Shown here piece after piece: positions 17,912 to 27,466 of a stretch of 64,000 bases of DNA (position 1 is the stretch's first letter; each line of letters starts with the position of its first letter). The notes beneath the pieces were generated by a model. That model ran no database searches. It saw only the letters and a program-made list of their open reading frames with translations, and was not told the origin of the DNA. The position numbers and the translations under genes were made by a program. The DNA comes from an uncultured Verrucomicrobiota bacterium (GTDB lineage: Bacteria > Verrucomicrobiota > Verrucomicrobiia > Opitutales > Opitutaceae): positions 1 through 64,000 of the forward strand of contig CAIOCT010000126.1 of NCBI GenBank assembly GCA_903856725.1, written 5' to 3'.

Positions 17912-19342
17912 GTGGTTATGAAGATTCTCCCGATTAACCCAACGGAGAATGTAACCATCGCTTCCTTGCGGGACTTTCTAGAAACCTGCAGAGGAATTGC
18001 CCAATCAGCCGGGCGGCCGCAATTGGTCAGTATTAGCCTAGTCGTAGAATCGCTCGACCCGCTCGCAGTCCTAGAGTCTATTTTTGATTCCAACCAACTG
18101 CATTTTTATACAGAGCGACCCGCGCAAGGCTTTGCAGTGGCTGGAGCAGAAGCCGTCTTAGAGTTTAGTGCGGCTGGGCTCGACCGATTTAAGCTCGCGC
18201 GTGATTATATCACGCAAGTTCTTGCAGATACGATTGCCGTCGGACCTTTACATGAGCCTTTTGCTGGTCCCCATTTCTTTTTTTCAGCGGCTTTTACCTC
18301 CACGGTTGAAGTGGGAGCGGTGTTTCCGGCATTGCGCTTATTCGTGCCGCGTTGGCAGGTTGCGCGCATGGGGGATAGTACTGTAGCAGTCGCTAATTTA
18401 TTAATAACCCCGGATGCGCCGGTTGATTTACTGGCGGCGAAAGTCTGGAAGGCGCACGAAAAATTTCGGGCCTTTGATTATCGCAGCGCTACTCGTAAAA
18501 ATCGTCCCTCAGCCCCGCTGCAGATTTCGGAAATTGGCGGACCGGATGCTTATCGCACGGCGGTTGAACACGCGCTCCAGGAGATTATGCGGGGGGATTA
18601 TTTAAAAATTGTCCTCGCGCGTGCCCGGCGGCTTACGGCTAACGAAGATTTCCATCCACTCGGGGTACTCAATCATCTGCGTCAACGTTTCCCTAGCTGC
18701 TACGCCTTCTCCATCGCGAATGGTTGTGGACAAAGTTTTATTGGGGCTTCGCCCGAGCGGTTAGTACGAGTTGCCAGTGGCCGCATGCACACTGAAGCCC
18801 TTGCAGGATCTGCTCCGCGAGGTGATTCCGCCAGCGAAGATGCGGCGTTTGCGCGGATCCTATTGCAGAGTGAAAAAGACCGACGAGAACATCAACTGGT
18901 CCTGGATTCGATCGCGCGGCGTTTGGCAGATCTTCATTTGCAATTAGAGTATGCCGCGCAACCGCGGGTGTTAGGTTTAGCAAATGTACAACATCTGCAT
19001 TCGCCCATCAGTGCAGAGTTGCCGACTGGAGTGCATATTCTTGATCTCGTGGCCCGCTTACACCCCACGCCGGCGGTGGGCGGGACACCGCGCGAACCAG
19101 CCGCCGCCGCCATTGCTCGTTTGGAATCATTTAATCGCGGACTTTACGCAGGTCCGCAGGGGTGGGTTGACCATCGGGGCGGTGGCGAATTTTTAGTAGG
19201 GCTGCGCTCGGCCCTGATTGATGGCCCCACGGCCATAGTCTATGCTGGTGCAGGCATCGTCGCCGGTTCTACGCCTGAGAAGGAATTTGCGGAAACCGAA
19301 TTGAAGTTTAAAGCTCTACTGGAAGTTCTAATTGCCCCATGA
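17912..19342 (+). CDS. menF: Isochorismate synthase, menaquinone pathway
   Basis: A 476-residue chorismate-utilising enzyme converting chorismate to isochorismate, the first step of menaquinone synthesis. The C-terminal chorismate-binding domain is clear: GASPERLVRV, HTEALAGSAPRG, QSEKDRREHQLVLDSI, and LHPTPAVGGTPREPA near the end. Anthranilate and salicylate synthases share these blocks, but the four-base overlap with menD fixes the role as MenF. The start is either GTG 17912 or ATG 17918, a two-residue difference. It may be transcribed with metG. Confidence 0.93.
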   Translation: MVMKILPINPTENVTIASLRDFLETCRGIAQSAGRPQLVSISLVVESLDPLAVLESIFDSNQLHFYTERPAQGFAVAGAEAVLEFSAAGLDRFKLARDYITQVLADTIAVGPLHEPFAGPHFFFSAAFTSTVEVGAVFPALRLFVPRWQVARMGDSTVAVANLLITPDAPVDLLAAKVWKAHEKFRAFDYRSATRKNRPSAPLQISEIGGPDAYRTAVEHALQEIMRGDYLKIVLARARRLTANEDFHPLGVLNHLRQRFPSCYAFSIANGCGQSFIGASPERLVRVASGRMHTEALAGSAPRGDSASEDAAFARILLQSEKDRREHQLVLDSIARRLADLHLQLEYAAQPRVLGLANVQHLHSPISAELPTGVHILDLVARLHPTPAVGGTPREPAAAAIARLESFNRGLYAGPQGWVDHRGGGEFLVGLRSALIDGPTAIVYAGAGIVAGSTPEKEFAETELKFKALLEVLIAP

Positions 19343-21096
19343 GTCGCCCCCTTCAACCAGCCCTCGATTTTCGTAACACGAACACCCTCTGGAGTAGTGT
19401 TCTCGTCGAAACACTTTTTCAGCTGGGGGTGACTCAGGCTGTTATCTCACCAGGATCGCGTTCTACCCCACTAACGCTAGCTTTTGCGCGGCATGCGGGC
19501 TTTGCGGCAATTCCCGTGCTCGATGAACGCTCAGCCGGTTTTTTTGCGCTAGGCTTGGCAAAAACGCACGGTCGGCCCGTCGTCTTGGTCTGCACGAGTG
19601 GTACGGCAGGTGCTAATTATTTCCCAGCGATCATTGAAGCCCAGGAGAGTGGCATACCGCTGCTTATTTTAACCGCAGATCGTCCACCGGAAATGCGGGA
19701 ATGTCGCTCAGGGCAAACGATTGATCAGCAAAAACTCTACGGCGGCCATGTGAATTTTTATCATGAATGCGCGGTTCCCGTAGCGAGCTTGGCGATGCTG
19801 CGCTATCTTCGACAGACTGTTGCGGAAGCGGTTGTCCGTACCAGCCAGTCGCGCCGAGGACCGGTGCATTTAAATTGTCCATTTCGTGATCCTTTGCACC
19901 CCGCAGCGGAAAAAATACCAACGGAACTATTAACTTCGATTGGAAATAATTTTTTCGCCGGGTTGGCCGAGCCCAAGGTGGCGACAGTGTCCGCACTGGG
20001 AAGTTCGGAGCTCAGCAAGCCATTTACCACAGAGCCCGCTGGCCTGATTGTGGTCGGGGCCGTCGAAACGCCGAAGGGAAAAGCTTTCGCGCAACTCGTA
20101 GGACAGCTATCACGCGCGTTAGGTTGGCCGGTCCTCGCAGATGGGCTCAATCCGCTGCGCATGCACGCTAAGAACGCGGGGCACCTCGTAACACACTATG
20201 ATACTATTTTACGCCAGGAATTGGGCGCTGAATTGCTCCGACCAAAGCGCGTGATTTGTCTAGGGGGTTGGCCCACCAGCAAAGCCTTGCGCGCTTGGTT
20301 GCAGCAGGCGGATCCCGAGACGATTATGGTGACGGATTGCCCAGTCAATCTCGACGCCCTCCACCTTCGAAGTCGCGTGCTGACGGCCGACCCGGCGACT
20401 TGGGTTCATGGATGCACGGGGCAGCGCCGGTTGACTCCGTACGCGCAACGCTGGCTTAAGGCTGATGCTCGGGTTAAGGATTTATTTGCCAAATTCTGGC
20501 GCGTCGGCACCGACGCATTTGAGGCCCGTTGGGTTCCAGTCTTGGCTCAGAAATTACCGCTTCGGACCAAGATATTTGTCGCCAATTCGATGCCCGTGCG
20601 AGATCTGGAATATTTTTGGCCAGCTACAAATCGGGGGCATGAGATTTACTTCAACCGCGGTGCTAATGGGATTGATGGTACTCTCTCAACTGCTCTGGGC
20701 GTGGCATCAGGGCCCGGCCCAACGGTTCTAATTACAGGCGATTTGGCTTTATTGCACGACACCAACGGCTGGCTGATAGCGGCTAAATTTAAAGGCAGCC
20801 TAACAATTGTGCTCATCAACAATAATGGAGGGGGCATCTTCGAACATCTGCCGGTAGCGCAAGTAACGCCACATTTCGAAAATTTCTTTGCGACACCTCA
20901 GGACGTCAATTTCAAGCAATTGTGTACGGCCTATGGCGTGAAGCACCTGCTGGTGCGCGATTGGTCTCATCTGGCGACCCTCGTAGCGTCTTTACCAGCA
21001 ACAGGACTGCGCGTTTTGGAAGTGCGGACTGCTCGAAAAGCAGATGCCGCGCAGCGGCGAGCATTGTTTCAAGCCGCGGCACAGGAACTGCAGTAA
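19339..21096 (+). CDS. menD: SEPHCHC synthase MenD
   Basis: A 585-residue thiamine-diphosphate enzyme that adds 2-oxoglutarate-derived succinic semialdehyde to isochorismate in menaquinone synthesis. Domains in order: N-terminal Pyr domain (VISPGSRSTPLTLAFARH, with DERSAGFFALGLAK containing the catalytic-type Glu), central domain, and C-terminal PP domain with GDLALLHDTNG and INNNGGGIFEHLP for ThDP/Mg binding. TADRPPEMRECRSGQTIDQQ is a MenD signature. It starts inside the last codons of menF (ATGA overlap). MenC, MenE and MenH are not in the window. Confidence 0.96.
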   Translation: MSRPLQPALDFRNTNTLWSSVLVETLFQLGVTQAVISPGSRSTPLTLAFARHAGFAAIPVLDERSAGFFALGLAKTHGRPVVLVCTSGTAGANYFPAIIEAQESGIPLLILTADRPPEMRECRSGQTIDQQKLYGGHVNFYHECAVPVASLAMLRYLRQTVAEAVVRTSQSRRGPVHLNCPFRDPLHPAAEKIPTELLTSIGNNFFAGLAEPKVATVSALGSSELSKPFTTEPAGLIVVGAVETPKGKAFAQLVGQLSRALGWPVLADGLNPLRMHAKNAGHLVTHYDTILRQELGAELLRPKRVICLGGWPTSKALRAWLQQADPETIMVTDCPVNLDALHLRSRVLTADPATWVHGCTGQRRLTPYAQRWLKADARVKDLFAKFWRVGTDAFEARWVPVLAQKLPLRTKIFVANSMPVRDLEYFWPATNRGHEIYFNRGANGIDGTLSTALGVASGPGPTVLITGDLALLHDTNGWLIAAKFKGSLTIVLINNNGGGIFEHLPVAQVTPHFENFFATPQDVNFKQLCTAYGVKHLLVRDWSHLATLVASLPATGLRVLEVRTARKADAAQRRALFQAAAQELQ

Positions 21097-21139
21097 ATCT
21101 GGCGGGTGCCACGTGATCGTGGTCCCAACACTTCGCGGC

Positions 21140-23023
21140 TTACAACTGAATGGGTAAACCCACTTCGATGATTTGCATCGGGGGGAGCTGATAATAATCG
21201 CGGGCCTGGCGCGCATTTCGACTGAGAAAGGCGTAAAAATGTTTTTGCCATTCGAACATTCGTGCATCGCCGCCGGTGATAATCATTTCTCGATTAAAAT
21301 AGTAAGTGGATTCATTTAATTTAAGCGGCACGCCAGCATCGCGAACCCGTTTCATCAGCGTAGAGACATCGGGTGACTCCATGTAGCCATACGAACCAAC
21401 GGCGCGCCAGACGCCATGACCAATCTCTGAGATGATGAAGCGCTCGCTTTCATCAACCGTCGGCACGTCTTGTGTGGTAATACTCAAAAGCACGACTGTT
21501 TCATGGAGAACTTTGTTTGCTTTGACGTGGTGGAGTAGCACCAGAGGAGTGCCCGTGGGATTACCCGCCATGAAAACACCCGTGCCACGCACGCGAGTAA
21601 TATGGGAGCTGTGGGCGATATTACTTAATTCATCTTCGGTGATTTCGTTGGCGTAGATGCGCCGGAATATTTCCGTTTTCCCGCTTTTCCAAGTATGCAT
21701 GATTGCTAACAAGCCCAACCCGACCAGGAGGGGTAGCCAGCCACCTTCTGAGAATTTGTGCAAATTCGCTCCAATAAAAGCAGACTCAATTATCAGAAAA
21801 AATAAAGCGAGCGGGACAATTTTCCACCAGGCCCATTGCCAACGCAACCGTGTTACCCGAAAGAAAGCTAGGGTGGTAACAAACATCGTACCGGTCACTG
21901 CGATGCCGTAGGCGGCGGCGAGTTTGTCACTGGAGCCAAATTGCAGGACGACGTAAATTGAACCAAGCGCGAGGGCTATATTAACGAGTGGCAGATAAAT
22001 TTGTCCCGCGTGCTCAGCGTTGGTGTACTTAATATTTAAACGCGGGAAATAACCGAGCTGGATCGCTTGTCGTGTCAAGGAATAGGTGCCAGAAATTAAG
22101 GCTTGGCTCGCGATCACCGCCGCAGCGATGGATAGACCAATGAGCAGAAGGCGCGGAACACCATCAGGCACGAGGGCGAAGAAAAGATTATCAATCTCAC
22201 TCGGATGTTCGAGGGCGAACGCCCCTTGGCCGAAGTAATTTAATAATAAACCTGGGAACGCGACGCCATACCAAGCGAGGGAAATATATTTACGGCCAAA
22301 GTGCCCCATGTCTGCGTATAAGGCTTCGGCTCCGGTGATGGCTAAGACCACAGCACCCAAAATAACCGCGGCATTGCCGGGGTGGGAAGAAAGTAAATCA
22401 ACGCCGTGCCTTGGATGAAGCGCGGCCAAAATACGTGGATTATCAATAATGTGCCACAAACCCGCGAGACCGATGGTTATAAACCAAACGACCATTACTG
22501 GGCCGAAAACTCGCCCAATTTGCTTCGTTCCCTTGTGCTGAAAATAAAATAGCCCAACCAAGATTATACAGGAGATCAGGGGGATATAGTGTTCGTACGC
22601 TGGGTTAAAACTTTTAAGACCTTCCGCGGCGCCGAGGACGGAGATCGCTGGGGTAATTACGCCGTCACCGTAAAGCAGTGCCGCTCCGAATAATACTAAA
22701 AGTGTAAACCATCCGGTGCGCGCACTTTTGACTCGATCTGGATTGGTTAGTGCGAGCAGCGCAAAGATACCACCTTCACCACGATTATCAGCCCGCATGA
22801 CAAAGAGCAGATATTTCACGCACACCACAATCACCAGCGCCCAAAACACCAGGGAGAGCGCACCCAGAATCCCCGCGGACCGGTCGCCAACTGGGAGCGC
22901 GTGAAGGCATTGGCGCAGGGCATACAGCGGACTTGTTCCAATATCGCCGAAGACGACACCCAAAGCTCCAATGGTGAGGCCGGCGGAAGCTGCGGCACTA
23001 GACTTAGGCTGAGTAGTATGCAT
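21140..23023 (-). CDS. kup: Low-affinity potassium uptake protein Kup
   Basis: A 627-residue KUP/HAK/KT family K+ transporter, probably K+/H+ symport at the inner membrane. The N-terminal signature GALGVVFGDIGTSPLYAL is followed by about 12 hydrophobic segments up to residue about 440, then a cytoplasmic C-terminal domain ending in EVGLPIQL. Motifs such as YGDGVITPAISVLGAAEG and FGSSDKLAAAYGIAVTGTM are typical. ATG 23023 has an AGGA site six bases upstream, so I prefer it to the GTG at 23056. The gene stands between menD and menB on the opposite strand, splitting the menaquinone genes. Confidence 0.96.
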   Translation of the reverse strand: MHTTQPKSSAAASAGLTIGALGVVFGDIGTSPLYALRQCLHALPVGDRSAGILGALSLVFWALVIVVCVKYLLFVMRADNRGEGGIFALLALTNPDRVKSARTGWFTLLVLFGAALLYGDGVITPAISVLGAAEGLKSFNPAYEHYIPLISCIILVGLFYFQHKGTKQIGRVFGPVMVVWFITIGLAGLWHIIDNPRILAALHPRHGVDLLSSHPGNAAVILGAVVLAITGAEALYADMGHFGRKYISLAWYGVAFPGLLLNYFGQGAFALEHPSEIDNLFFALVPDGVPRLLLIGLSIAAAVIASQALISGTYSLTRQAIQLGYFPRLNIKYTNAEHAGQIYLPLVNIALALGSIYVVLQFGSSDKLAAAYGIAVTGTMFVTTLAFFRVTRLRWQWAWWKIVPLALFFLIIESAFIGANLHKFSEGGWLPLLVGLGLLAIMHTWKSGKTEIFRRIYANEITEDELSNIAHSSHITRVRGTGVFMAGNPTGTPLVLLHHVKANKVLHETVVLLSITTQDVPTVDESERFIISEIGHGVWRAVGSYGYMESPDVSTLMKRVRDAGVPLKLNESTYYFNREMIITGGDARMFEWQKHFYAFLSRNARQARDYYQLPPMQIIEVGLPIQL

Positions 23024-23165
23024 TAAGGGTCCTATTCTCCGCTTCCCGCCGCGCACTCCAAGCAGTTTTATGGATTATTGAAATACAGCTTGACCGTTGT
23101 TTGCAAAAAATAGGCAAACTAGCAAAAACGGTTGCGGCTCAGGGGGTTTCCCGTACATTGCTCCC

Positions 23166-23999
23166 ATGCTTCCCGCTTGGAAAACAGTTAAAAGATACGA
23201 CGATATCATTTACCAGAAGTCCGCTGGCATGGCCAAGATCACGATTAACCGGCCGGAAAAGCGTAATGCCTTCCGCCCGCAGACGATCGTGGAGATGCAT
23301 GAAGCACTCTTGGACGCTCGTGAAGATCAAGCCATCGGGGTTATTTTTCTTACTGGGGCCGGTCCTGCTAAAGATGGAAAATATGCTTTTTGCGCTGGCG
23401 GCGATCAGTCGGTTCGCGGTCACGGTGGCTATATCGATGGTCAAGGTGTGCCGCGACTCAACGTGCTGGAGGTGCAAAAACTCATCCGATCGATGCCGAA
23501 AGTCGTCGTGGCCTTGGTTGCCGGTTACGCCATCGGAGGCGGGCATGTGCTGCACGTTATGTGCGACCTGACGATCGCCGCAGACAATGCAATTTTCGGT
23601 CAAGTCGGTCCAAAAATGGGCAGTTTTGATGGGGGCTTTGGTTCAAGTTATCTCGCGCGCATGGTTGGCCAAAAAAAGGCCCGAGAGATTTGGTTTCTCT
23701 GCCGTCAATACGATGCTCAGGAAGCCCTCGCTATGGGCTTGGTGAACAAAGTGGTACCTGTGAAAAAACTCGAGGCGGAAGGCATCGCGTGGGCCCAGGA
23801 AATACTGCAACGCAGTCCCCTGGCTATTCGTTGTTTGAAATCAGCTTTCAATGCGGAGTTGGATGGTCAGAGCGGCATCCAGGAGCTCGCGGGTAATGCC
23901 ACAATGCTTTATTACATGACCGAAGAGGCGAAGGAATTTATGACGGCGCAGAAAGAAAAAAGAAAACCGAAGTCGGCGAAGTTCCCCTGGCTGCCTTAA
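23166..23999 (+). CDS. menB: 1,4-dihydroxy-2-naphthoyl-CoA synthase
   Basis: A 277-residue crotonase-fold enzyme that closes the second ring of the naphthoquinone head group from o-succinylbenzoyl-CoA. MenB hallmarks: KNAFRP-like [16 protein letters not shown] after YAFCAGG, oxyanion-hole region [11 protein letters not shown], and [18 protein letters not shown] with [15 protein letters not shown]. The length and starting residues ([16 protein letters not shown]) fit the family; the longer frame from TTG 23097 adds 23 unlikely residues. It is divergent from kup, with menF-menD upstream on the same strand. Confidence 0.96.
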   Translation: MLPAWKTVKRYDDIIYQKSAGMAKITINRPEKRNAFRPQTIVEMHEALLDAREDQAIGVIFLTGAGPAKDGKYAFCAGGDQSVRGHGGYIDGQGVPRLNVLEVQKLIRSMPKVVVALVAGYAIGGGHVLHVMCDLTIAADNAIFGQVGPKMGSFDGGFGSSYLARMVGQKKAREIWFLCRQYDAQEALAMGLVNKVVPVKKLEAEGIAWAQEILQRSPLAIRCLKSAFNAELDGQSGIQELAGNATMLYYMTEEAKEFMTAQKEKRKPKSAKFPWLP

Positions 24000-24077
24000 G
24001 AAAAGCGCCTCCTGCATTCGATCTTAAGGGCGACCGCCTCGGCTCGCCGGTTGAATATATGCTGCCGTGCTTAATTT

Positions 24078-25238
24078 TTATCTGAGCAGCACTTCTAACC
24101 AAACGGCATCGCGCAAATTTTGGCGCAGATAATCGTACGTCACCTGACCGTAGCCGCCTTGTCCCCAATGAGGACCCCAAGAGTTCTTGAAAATAAAAAC
24201 CGCATCTTCGATCTGCCCGGTGGCTGACTGACAACCGACCAGTGTGACAGCGTGCCCAGCATCTGGGTTGGCCGGTATAGCTCCAATATAGCCACGGATG
24301 ATCCGACCAGCAGGCCAGGCGATTCCGATGGGCACGGGTAAGCCGGCTTGGAGTGCATGAATGATATTGTTCAGACGGGTAGGGACATCGCGACCGGGTA
24401 GCTGATGAACAAATACTCGCTGATACTGTCGTGCAGCCTGTATGAGATCAGGCGCAGGTTCTGGCCACGAGCTCTTGGGCGCACTCCACGCATTAGGCAT
24501 AGTCGCCTGTAAAGGGATGCCATATGCTCGGAGCGCTTCGACTACTTCAAATAACGAAAAGCCCTCGTCGGGCTCATCACGAATTGAATCGCTAGCAGTC
24601 GTTGAGCGTACCTTTGGTAGTGGCTGCACCGTTTTGCGCGTAGCCCAAATCAAGTATTCTTCCGAGAATTTTTCCACCTGCCCAGTCAGTTCAGCACGCT
24701 GAAATTCTAGCGCGCTTACAATTGCAAAAATGGCACAACTGGGTCGACGACCCTGATTTTTAACCGCCAATTCAAATTTAAATAATTTTGGTCGTAGATC
24801 GATCGGGGTTTTGAGTACCGCCGGCTGACCGAATTTTTTCACCAAGTCATCAAGCTGGCTGTGGTAACTTGCTGTGAGACGCCGTTGAAGAGAGCTAGAT
24901 GGAAGTGGCGACGGCGTACTTCGACTAGCAACTTCGGCCGCTGCTGCTAGCGCTGGATCATAGGAAAAACGAGCCTGCCAAGCAGCAGGCAGGTCCCGCA
25001 GTCGAATTGAGGCTAAGCCATCGCGGTGAGCAATCACGAGCGTGCGGGCATTTACGGAGCGCACTTGCACCTCATGGTAAGTGGTCGCTCCTACCGTTAG
25101 CGATTCGGGATCGTGGAGGATGGGCTGACTCGCCTCGGCGGCCTGAACCCACTGGGCCCAGAATCCCCATCCGATTACCGCCAGACAAGCGAAAGCTCGC
25201 AGGGTGGGTATCAATCGGGAGAGGGGGACGGGGGCCAT
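24078..25238 (-). CDS. Exported papain-family (C1) cysteine protease with N-terminal beta module
   Basis: A 386-residue secreted or periplasmic protein. A signal peptide spans about residues 1-34 (hydrophobic FACLAVIGWGFWAQW, then VQAAEA). Residues about 48-95 form a small beta module (GATTYHEVQVRSV, LRDLPAAW, RFSYDP) of a type I associate with exported proteins of Verrucomicrobiota/PVC bacteria. The C1 peptidase domain follows from residue about 145. The catalytic triad is Cys168 (RRPSCAIFA), His329 (DAGHAVTLVG) and Asn352 (KNSWGPHWGQGGYG). The usual Gln of the oxyanion hole may be the Gln in VKNQGRRPSC. ATG 25238 is preferred because the longer frame (to 25307) runs through the fba terminator. 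Substrate unknown. Confidence 0.8.
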   Translation of the reverse strand: MAPVPLSRLIPTLRAFACLAVIGWGFWAQWVQAAEASQPILHDPESLTVGATTYHEVQVRSVNARTLVIAHRDGLASIRLRDLPAAWQARFSYDPALAAAAEVASRSTPSPLPSSSLQRRLTASYHSQLDDLVKKFGQPAVLKTPIDLRPKLFKFELAVKNQGRRPSCAIFAIVSALEFQRAELTGQVEKFSEEYLIWATRKTVQPLPKVRSTTASDSIRDEPDEGFSLFEVVEALRAYGIPLQATMPNAWSAPKSSWPEPAPDLIQAARQYQRVFVHQLPGRDVPTRLNNIIHALQAGLPVPIGIAWPAGRIIRGYIGAIPANPDAGHAVTLVGCQSATGQIEDAVFIFKNSWGPHWGQGGYGQVTYDYLRQNLRDAVWLEVLLR

Positions 25239-25278
25239 AACTTTTAATTCAGCGATCGCGTACTCAAGACGAAGATTC

Positions 25279-25307
25279 AAAAAAAATGCGGCTCCGGTGA
25301 GCCGCAT
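25279..25307 (-). terminator. Rho-independent terminator after fba
   Basis: Read on the minus strand: stem ATGCGGCTC, 4-base loop, GAGCCGCAT (25286-25307), followed by a run of T (25285-25279). It lies 24 bp after the fba stop and upstream of the protease start. It is strong and one-directional. Confidence 0.93.
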
Positions 25308-25331
25308 AAAAAACAGGAAAGGTGTGCAGTG

Positions 25332-26282
25332 TTATTTGCCCAGACTCTGCCGGAGGTCCTTGAGCTGGTTGGCTGAGCCAAGTAAGACGTTACGGCTTGC
25401 GATAAATTTTGCATATTCCTCGATAAAAATTTTACCCGGCGGGCGAAAATCAAAATCCTTAGGATTATCGCGGAAAAATTCCCGATGGACGCGGGTCCAG
25501 ACTAGGCGGCCATCAGTATCGATATTAATTTTGGTCACACCTAATTTAGCGGCTGGCAGGTATTCATTTACATCTACGCCCATCGAGCCAGCAATTTGAC
25601 CACCTGCTGCATTGATGCGCGCTACTTCGTCTTGCGGCACAGATGAAGATCCGTGCATGACGAGCGGGAAATTGGGCAAGCGGGCTTTGATTTTTTCCAG
25701 CACATCAAAATGCAACGACTGTTTGCCCTTAAATTTAAAGGCGCCGTGGGACGTGCCGATAGCTGCGGCAAGACAATCGCAACCAGTGCGTTTAACAAAA
25801 TCTTCTGCCTCAGCCGGATCGGTTAAGCAGGCGTTACCTTCCTCTACTTTAATGTCTTCTTCAACCCCACCGAGCATTCCAAGCTCCGCCTCCACCGAGA
25901 TACCTTTTTTATGGGCGGCCTCAACCACTCGCTTGGTGATTTCGATATTTTTCTCAAAAGGATCGTGTGACGCATCGATCATGACGGAACTGAAAAAACC
26001 TGAATTAATGCAATCGTAGCAGGTTTCTTCATCACCGTGATCCAGGTGGACGGCATAAATAGCTTCAGGGAAAATTTCGCCGGCGGCGCGAATCACTGCT
26101 TCGAGCATCCGCTTGTCCGTGTATTTACGCGCACCCTTGGAAATTTGAATGATGAACGGCGCTTGCGAGGCGACCGCGCCTTTAAAAAGCCCCATCGCTT
26201 GTTCGGCGTTATTTATATTGTAAGCGCCAACAGCATATTTGCCGTAGGCGTGTTTGAAGAGTTGAGCGGTAGTTACGATCAT
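25332..26282 (-). CDS. fba: Class II fructose-1,6-bisphosphate aldolase
   Basis: A 316-residue zinc-dependent aldolase that cleaves fructose 1,6-bisphosphate to DHAP and glyceraldehyde 3-phosphate in glycolysis and runs in reverse in gluconeogenesis. Zinc/catalytic residues are seen in HLDHGDE (His79, Asp81, His82), EAELGMLGGVEE, GTSHGAF and MHGSSSVP. The NINTDGR-like block reads NIDTDGRLVW. The length fits the short class II subtype. It is a single-gene unit closed by its own terminator at 25279-25307. A tagatose-bisphosphate aldolase role is possible for the family but less likely. Confidence 0.94.
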   Translation of the reverse strand: MIVTTAQLFKHAYGKYAVGAYNINNAEQAMGLFKGAVASQAPFIIQISKGARKYTDKRMLEAVIRAAGEIFPEAIYAVHLDHGDEETCYDCINSGFFSSVMIDASHDPFEKNIEITKRVVEAAHKKGISVEAELGMLGGVEEDIKVEEGNACLTDPAEAEDFVKRTGCDCLAAAIGTSHGAFKFKGKQSLHFDVLEKIKARLPNFPLVMHGSSSVPQDEVARINAAGGQIAGSMGVDVNEYLPAAKLGVTKINIDTDGRLVWTRVHREFFRDNPKDFDFRPPGKIFIEEYAKFIASRNVLLGSANQLKDLRQSLGK

Positions 26283-26403
26283 GGCAGCAGCTAACGTAGC
26301 TAATCGGAGTAAAGCGTCACAAGCCTATTTCCGGTTTGGCTGGTTAATATGACGTTACAAAATAAGGCTGATTTGATGTCAGCTTCCCTGCGTCCAACCG
26401 GAA

Positions 26404-27381
26404 CTAATTTTTAGGCGCCGCTGGCATGCGAACGGCACTCATATTTTGGCGCATCTGGCGCGTGAGTTGCGCCTGAGCATCTTTTTCTTGCTGAATAGCA
26501 ATGAGGGTATTGACCTGACCCGGTGATAAAATTGCTCGTGACTGATCAATCGCTTGTGGCGTGATCGCCCCGCCAGAACCGTTGCCCGCACCATAATTGC
26601 CCCCGCGCGGACGGCCAAGTGCAGCGTCAGCCACAGTCGGCGCAGTATTTTGGCTGAGTATGCCAACTAAGCTAGTTGCTTGCTGCGGGGTCATGGGTTC
26701 TCCCGAATAGCTAAGGCGTTGCTGCATTCGCTCCACGGTAGCCCGCTGGGGTTGGGTTAATTCGTAATTTTGGTACTGTTCATAAGCGGCTGTTCCGAGG
26801 GTGCTCTGAATTTGCCGATCAATTTCCGCGTTGGCGTTCTGGACCAAGGTGCGCATCTGGTCGGCATTATCGCGATTAGGCGTCAAACCTTGGGTGCGCA
26901 TGGCGGCGAGCACGTCACGAAAGGTGCTTTGTTTATCGATTAAGAGTTGTTGGAATTTTTGTAATTGAGCAGGAGGCAGGCCCAGATTTTTAAATAATTC
27001 AGCATAGCGACTATCGAGCATGCCGCGGTCCCGCAGGTTCATCAGTTGCTGCATTTCAGGTGTGTCCATCATTTGGGCATAATCACCGAACCCGCGCCGC
27101 GGCTTGCCTCCGCGCCGTTGATCCTTGGGGCCAGCTTCCTCCGCGCCACCCTCGACCATTAATTCAGGGCTAGCGGAATTATCCAAGGCCTCTGCGCCAT
27201 CAGCGTGGGCTGGGGTTGCGGCTACCTCTTTAGTCTTAGCCTGCAATGAACGGATCAGCGCTTCCGCGTCGGCCAGTTTCGACTGTTGCTGATAAATGTA
27301 AATACCGAGACCAGCGCACAACAGTGCGAGTGCAAAAACCAAGCGGCGGGCAGGCAATGAATTATATATCACGAGGTGCAA
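26404..27381 (-). CDS. Membrane-anchored periplasmic protein with Spy/LTXXQ-like helical repeats
   Basis: A 325-residue protein I do not recognise by name. One hydrophobic segment at residues 13-30 (RLVFALALLCAGLGIYIY) looks like an uncleaved anchor. A short coiled region follows, then a charged Gly/Arg-rich linker (about 90-100). The rest is helical, Gln-rich and holds phrases such as LGLPPAQLQKFQQLL, LTQPQRATVERMQ, MTPQQATSLV and LSPGQVNTLI. This periodic L-T/S-P-x-Q pattern recalls Spy/CpxP and related periplasmic proteins. A Gly/Asn-rich break sits near residues 258-275. The start is uncertain: TTG 27381 or GTG 27372. It stands alone between fba and topB. Confidence 0.6.
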   Translation of the reverse strand: MHLVIYNSLPARRLVFALALLCAGLGIYIYQQQSKLADAEALIRSLQAKTKEVAATPAHADGAEALDNSASPELMVEGGAEEAGPKDQRRGGKPRRGFGDYAQMMDTPEMQQLMNLRDRGMLDSRYAELFKNLGLPPAQLQKFQQLLIDKQSTFRDVLAAMRTQGLTPNRDNADQMRTLVQNANAEIDRQIQSTLGTAAYEQYQNYELTQPQRATVERMQQRLSYSGEPMTPQQATSLVGILSQNTAPTVADAALGRPRGGNYGAGNGSGGAITPQAIDQSRAILSPGQVNTLIAIQQEKDAQAQLTRQMRQNMSAVRMPAAPKN

Positions 27382-27466
27382 TTCACCTGCTCGGCCGAAA
27401 ATCGCAAGCAGTTAGCGAAGCACAAGCCGACACAGGTGCTCGCTCAGCAGATCGAAGAACCGTCAA

